Assembly (NCBI GenBank): GCA_009733775.1
Contig: WOGZ01000258.1
Location: 1 to 47,870, forward strand
From: Alectoria sarmentosa
Lineage: Eukaryota; Ascomycota; Lecanoromycetes; Lecanorales; Parmeliaceae
Length of the DNA stretch: 47,870 nt
Direction of reading: 5' to 3'
Shown: positions 46,221-47,870 of the stretch, in pieces
Position numbering within the stretch: position 1 is the first letter of the stretch
Layout of the letters: each line of letters opens with the position of its first letter
The notes under the pieces: generated by a model
The model's database searches: none
The model's input: only the letters and a program-made list of their open reading frames with translations
What the model was told of the DNA's origin: nothing
Program-made: the position numbers and the translations under genes

Positions 46221-47249
46221 TCACAGTCTGTTCAAAAGACCTAGTCTAAGACGAAAGAGGTGAGCCGATACGTCGAACCGTTCAACGCGCCTTCGGTAAG
46301 CTGACAGATGCGTGATCGTTTGCTCAAATTCTCGCAAACACGATGGCTGCGCTGGGGATGAGGATCGGCTACCTTTGTCTGAAAGATCGGTGCAGCCACT
46401 GAGGGAAGAATTGGGGACATCTCAGCTCTGGGGCGTGTTGTCCGGTGCAACCTCGTCAGCTAAGACTCCAAAAATCCCTAGAAATAGCTAAACCATCACT
46501 TTCAACTAGATGGGCACGGAACGTTGATGACTAGTTACCCTTCGATGACCGAAAAGAGGGTGGATCTTACTTTTACAGACCGGCAACTACAACAAGGTCC
46601 AAATCATGATTACAGGCCACCGTCGCGAAATCGAGAATCTCAGAACCGTCAAGATCCATTCCCTTTTCCTCAATAATCCAGGCATGATAGAGACGACGGC
46701 GAAACCGGAGCTGTGGGTGCAACCTGGACGTTTCTAACCAACGTTTTTGGGCATGCTCTCCGAAACTGGGTACGAGACGAGAGTTTGATATGGACGATAT
46801 CGAGACTCTTTTCTAGGATAGACGACTTGCAATGGTAGCAAATTGGAGTGACGCACGAGGCGTCTTGAAAGAGAAAGCGTCTCGGGTTCAAGCTGGCCAG
46901 ACGAGTCTAGAAAGAAGCATTTCAGATGTGGCGCGCAGATTTTCCTGTTTGCCATGTTTTTCAGCGGCTCGGTGGACCCGTAAAGAGGATTTTTAACGGT
47001 GAAGCTAGGTCTATCTATTTTAACCTTGGAGTTGTCCAAATCTCGTGATCAGAATTACGTTAACGAGCGCCAATTTCTAGCCGCCTTCACAGCTTCGCGT
47101 CATGGAAATTGGCGAGCGGGCTGCCGAAGATGTCGACTCTGCGGTAAAGAGGGATTTGTCTAGGCGTTGATGAACTAGCATATGCTCATAATCCTTACCC
47201 TCACGCAACGATCTTTGAGGCATTCACGTCTAGCGAGAAGCTCTATATA
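46221..47249. other. Upstream of the HET relic; patchy coding-like frames on the minus strand
   Basis: A minus-strand frame at about 46815-46573 reads well (HAQKRWLETSRLHPQLRF, HAWIIEEKGMDLDGSEILDF) and ends at a GTAAAAGTAAG donor-like sequence. It may be another exon of the decayed gene. A second frame at 46450-46241 competes with one in which TGA interrupts otherwise protein-like text. No family motif is visible, so no gene is called. Confidence 0.3.
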
Positions 47250-47870
47250 TTGTTTAGCAAAGTTGTTCTTTAAGGAATTTAGATTCGAAAATTAAAATTT
47301 GAAGTTCATTGAAGATAAAATTACGTAATAAAAGAAATGTAATTTTTGAAAAAATGAAATTTTATTAAATTATGTTATTTTAAATTAAAAACTTAATAAA
47401 ATTACGTAATATAATATTAAAATATAATAAAAATTATTAAAATTATATTGAATAATAATAATATCGTAAGAAAATAATAATTATATATATTAATTACTTT
47501 GTTTATGAAAAAGAAAATCTTTAATATAAATAACTTCTTTTAATATATTATTTTATAATTTCGTTTAAAAGTAAAACTTATATTAAAATTAAATTAAATT
47601 AAAAAATAATATTAATATAAAGTAAATTTTAATAGCATTTAATTAAATCGTTAAAATACGTACTTTATAAAATGTTAATTTATAAAAAAGAATATACTTT
47701 TCGTTTATAATAAAATAAAATAAATTACGTTATTAATTATTATAAAATCTCGTTTAACGTTATTGATAACATTATAATTTATAAATTTTAAATAATTAAA
47801 ATAATTAAAATAATTGAAATAATTAAAATAATTAAAATAATTAAAATAATTAAAATAATTAAAATAATTA
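47250..47870. repeat. Extremely AT-rich block
   Basis: Composition changes sharply at about 47250-47280, from mixed sequence to almost only A and T, and stays so to the window end. No ORF, gene or inverted-repeat element was recognised. It looks like the edge of an AT-rich, RIP-type isochore. From about 47790 on it is a 9-bp tandem repeat (ATAATTAAA), about nine units with one G variant, which runs off the right edge. Confidence 0.85.

Noticed and set aside
1..47870. tRNA genes and CRISPR arrays
   Set aside because: I looked for GTTCGA-type T-loops with matching stems; hits such as the GTTCGAAT at about 30083 lack tRNA arms. No regularly spaced identical repeats with unique spacers were seen.

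Overview
This window looks like nuclear DNA of a filamentous ascomycete (Pezizomycotina; a leotiomycete such as a helotialean is my guess, which the sequence cannot prove). The reasons are: genes split by 48-60 nt introns with GTRAGT donors, CTGAT/CTAAC-type branch sites and YAG acceptors; typical mould families (a class II-like P450, SAT4/rhodopsin-fold membrane proteins, F-box-like, ankyrin, HET and fungal ubiquitin-like-domain proteins); wide gene-poor intervals; and a transposon with nonsense changes of the kind made by repeat-induced point mutation (RIP). No rRNA, tRNA, CRISPR or bacterial-type operon was seen.

Layout. 1-0.55 kb: a cluster of microsatellites. 0.72-4.07 kb: no recognisable gene. 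4.07-5.91 kb (-): a complete five-exon cytochrome P450 whose reconstructed exons add up to exactly 524 codons plus stop. 9.00-11.79 kb: a hAT DNA transposon with 23-bp terminal inverted repeats and a perfect 8-bp target duplication; its transposase frame is kept from end to end but broken by stops. 12.48-13.82 kb (+): an alpha/beta-hydrolase (HGGG/GDSAGG esterase type) pseudogene with two nonsense codons and a frameshift. 16.49-18.05 kb (+) and 19.82-21.01 kb (-): two convergent SAT4-family seven-helix membrane proteins, the first with an unclear N-terminal exon. 21.8-23.2 kb: unrecognised, probably decayed coding pieces. 24.50-25.17 kb (-): an F-box/2EXR-like protein.

The best-preserved part is 26.4-35.8 kb. 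It holds a 1139-residue protein with an N-terminal HTH-like region and C-terminal ankyrin repeats (-), a divergent spliced 46-residue membrane microprotein (+) with an array of TGCAARAAGT-type motifs in the shared upstream region, and a roughly 1000-residue protein (-) with a helical fungal N-terminal domain, a long disordered middle, a ubiquitin-like domain and a coiled coil. From 37 kb on, coding potential becomes patchy: a possible third SAT4-like remnant, a small AT-hook-like protein built on a 24-nt minisatellite, a broken two-repeat locus at 40.6-42.5 kb, a decayed tandem repeat at 43.8-44.2 kb, and a HET-protein C-terminal fragment at 45.3 kb. The last 0.6 kb is an extremely AT-rich block ending in a 9-bp tandem repeat.

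The genes do not form an obvious pathway. The mix of ankyrin, ubiquitin-like, HET and F-box-like proteins with transposon remains resembles a fast-evolving accessory region rather than a biosynthetic cluster. The most original items are the spliced microprotein with its motif array and the exactly bounded, frame-preserved hAT relic.
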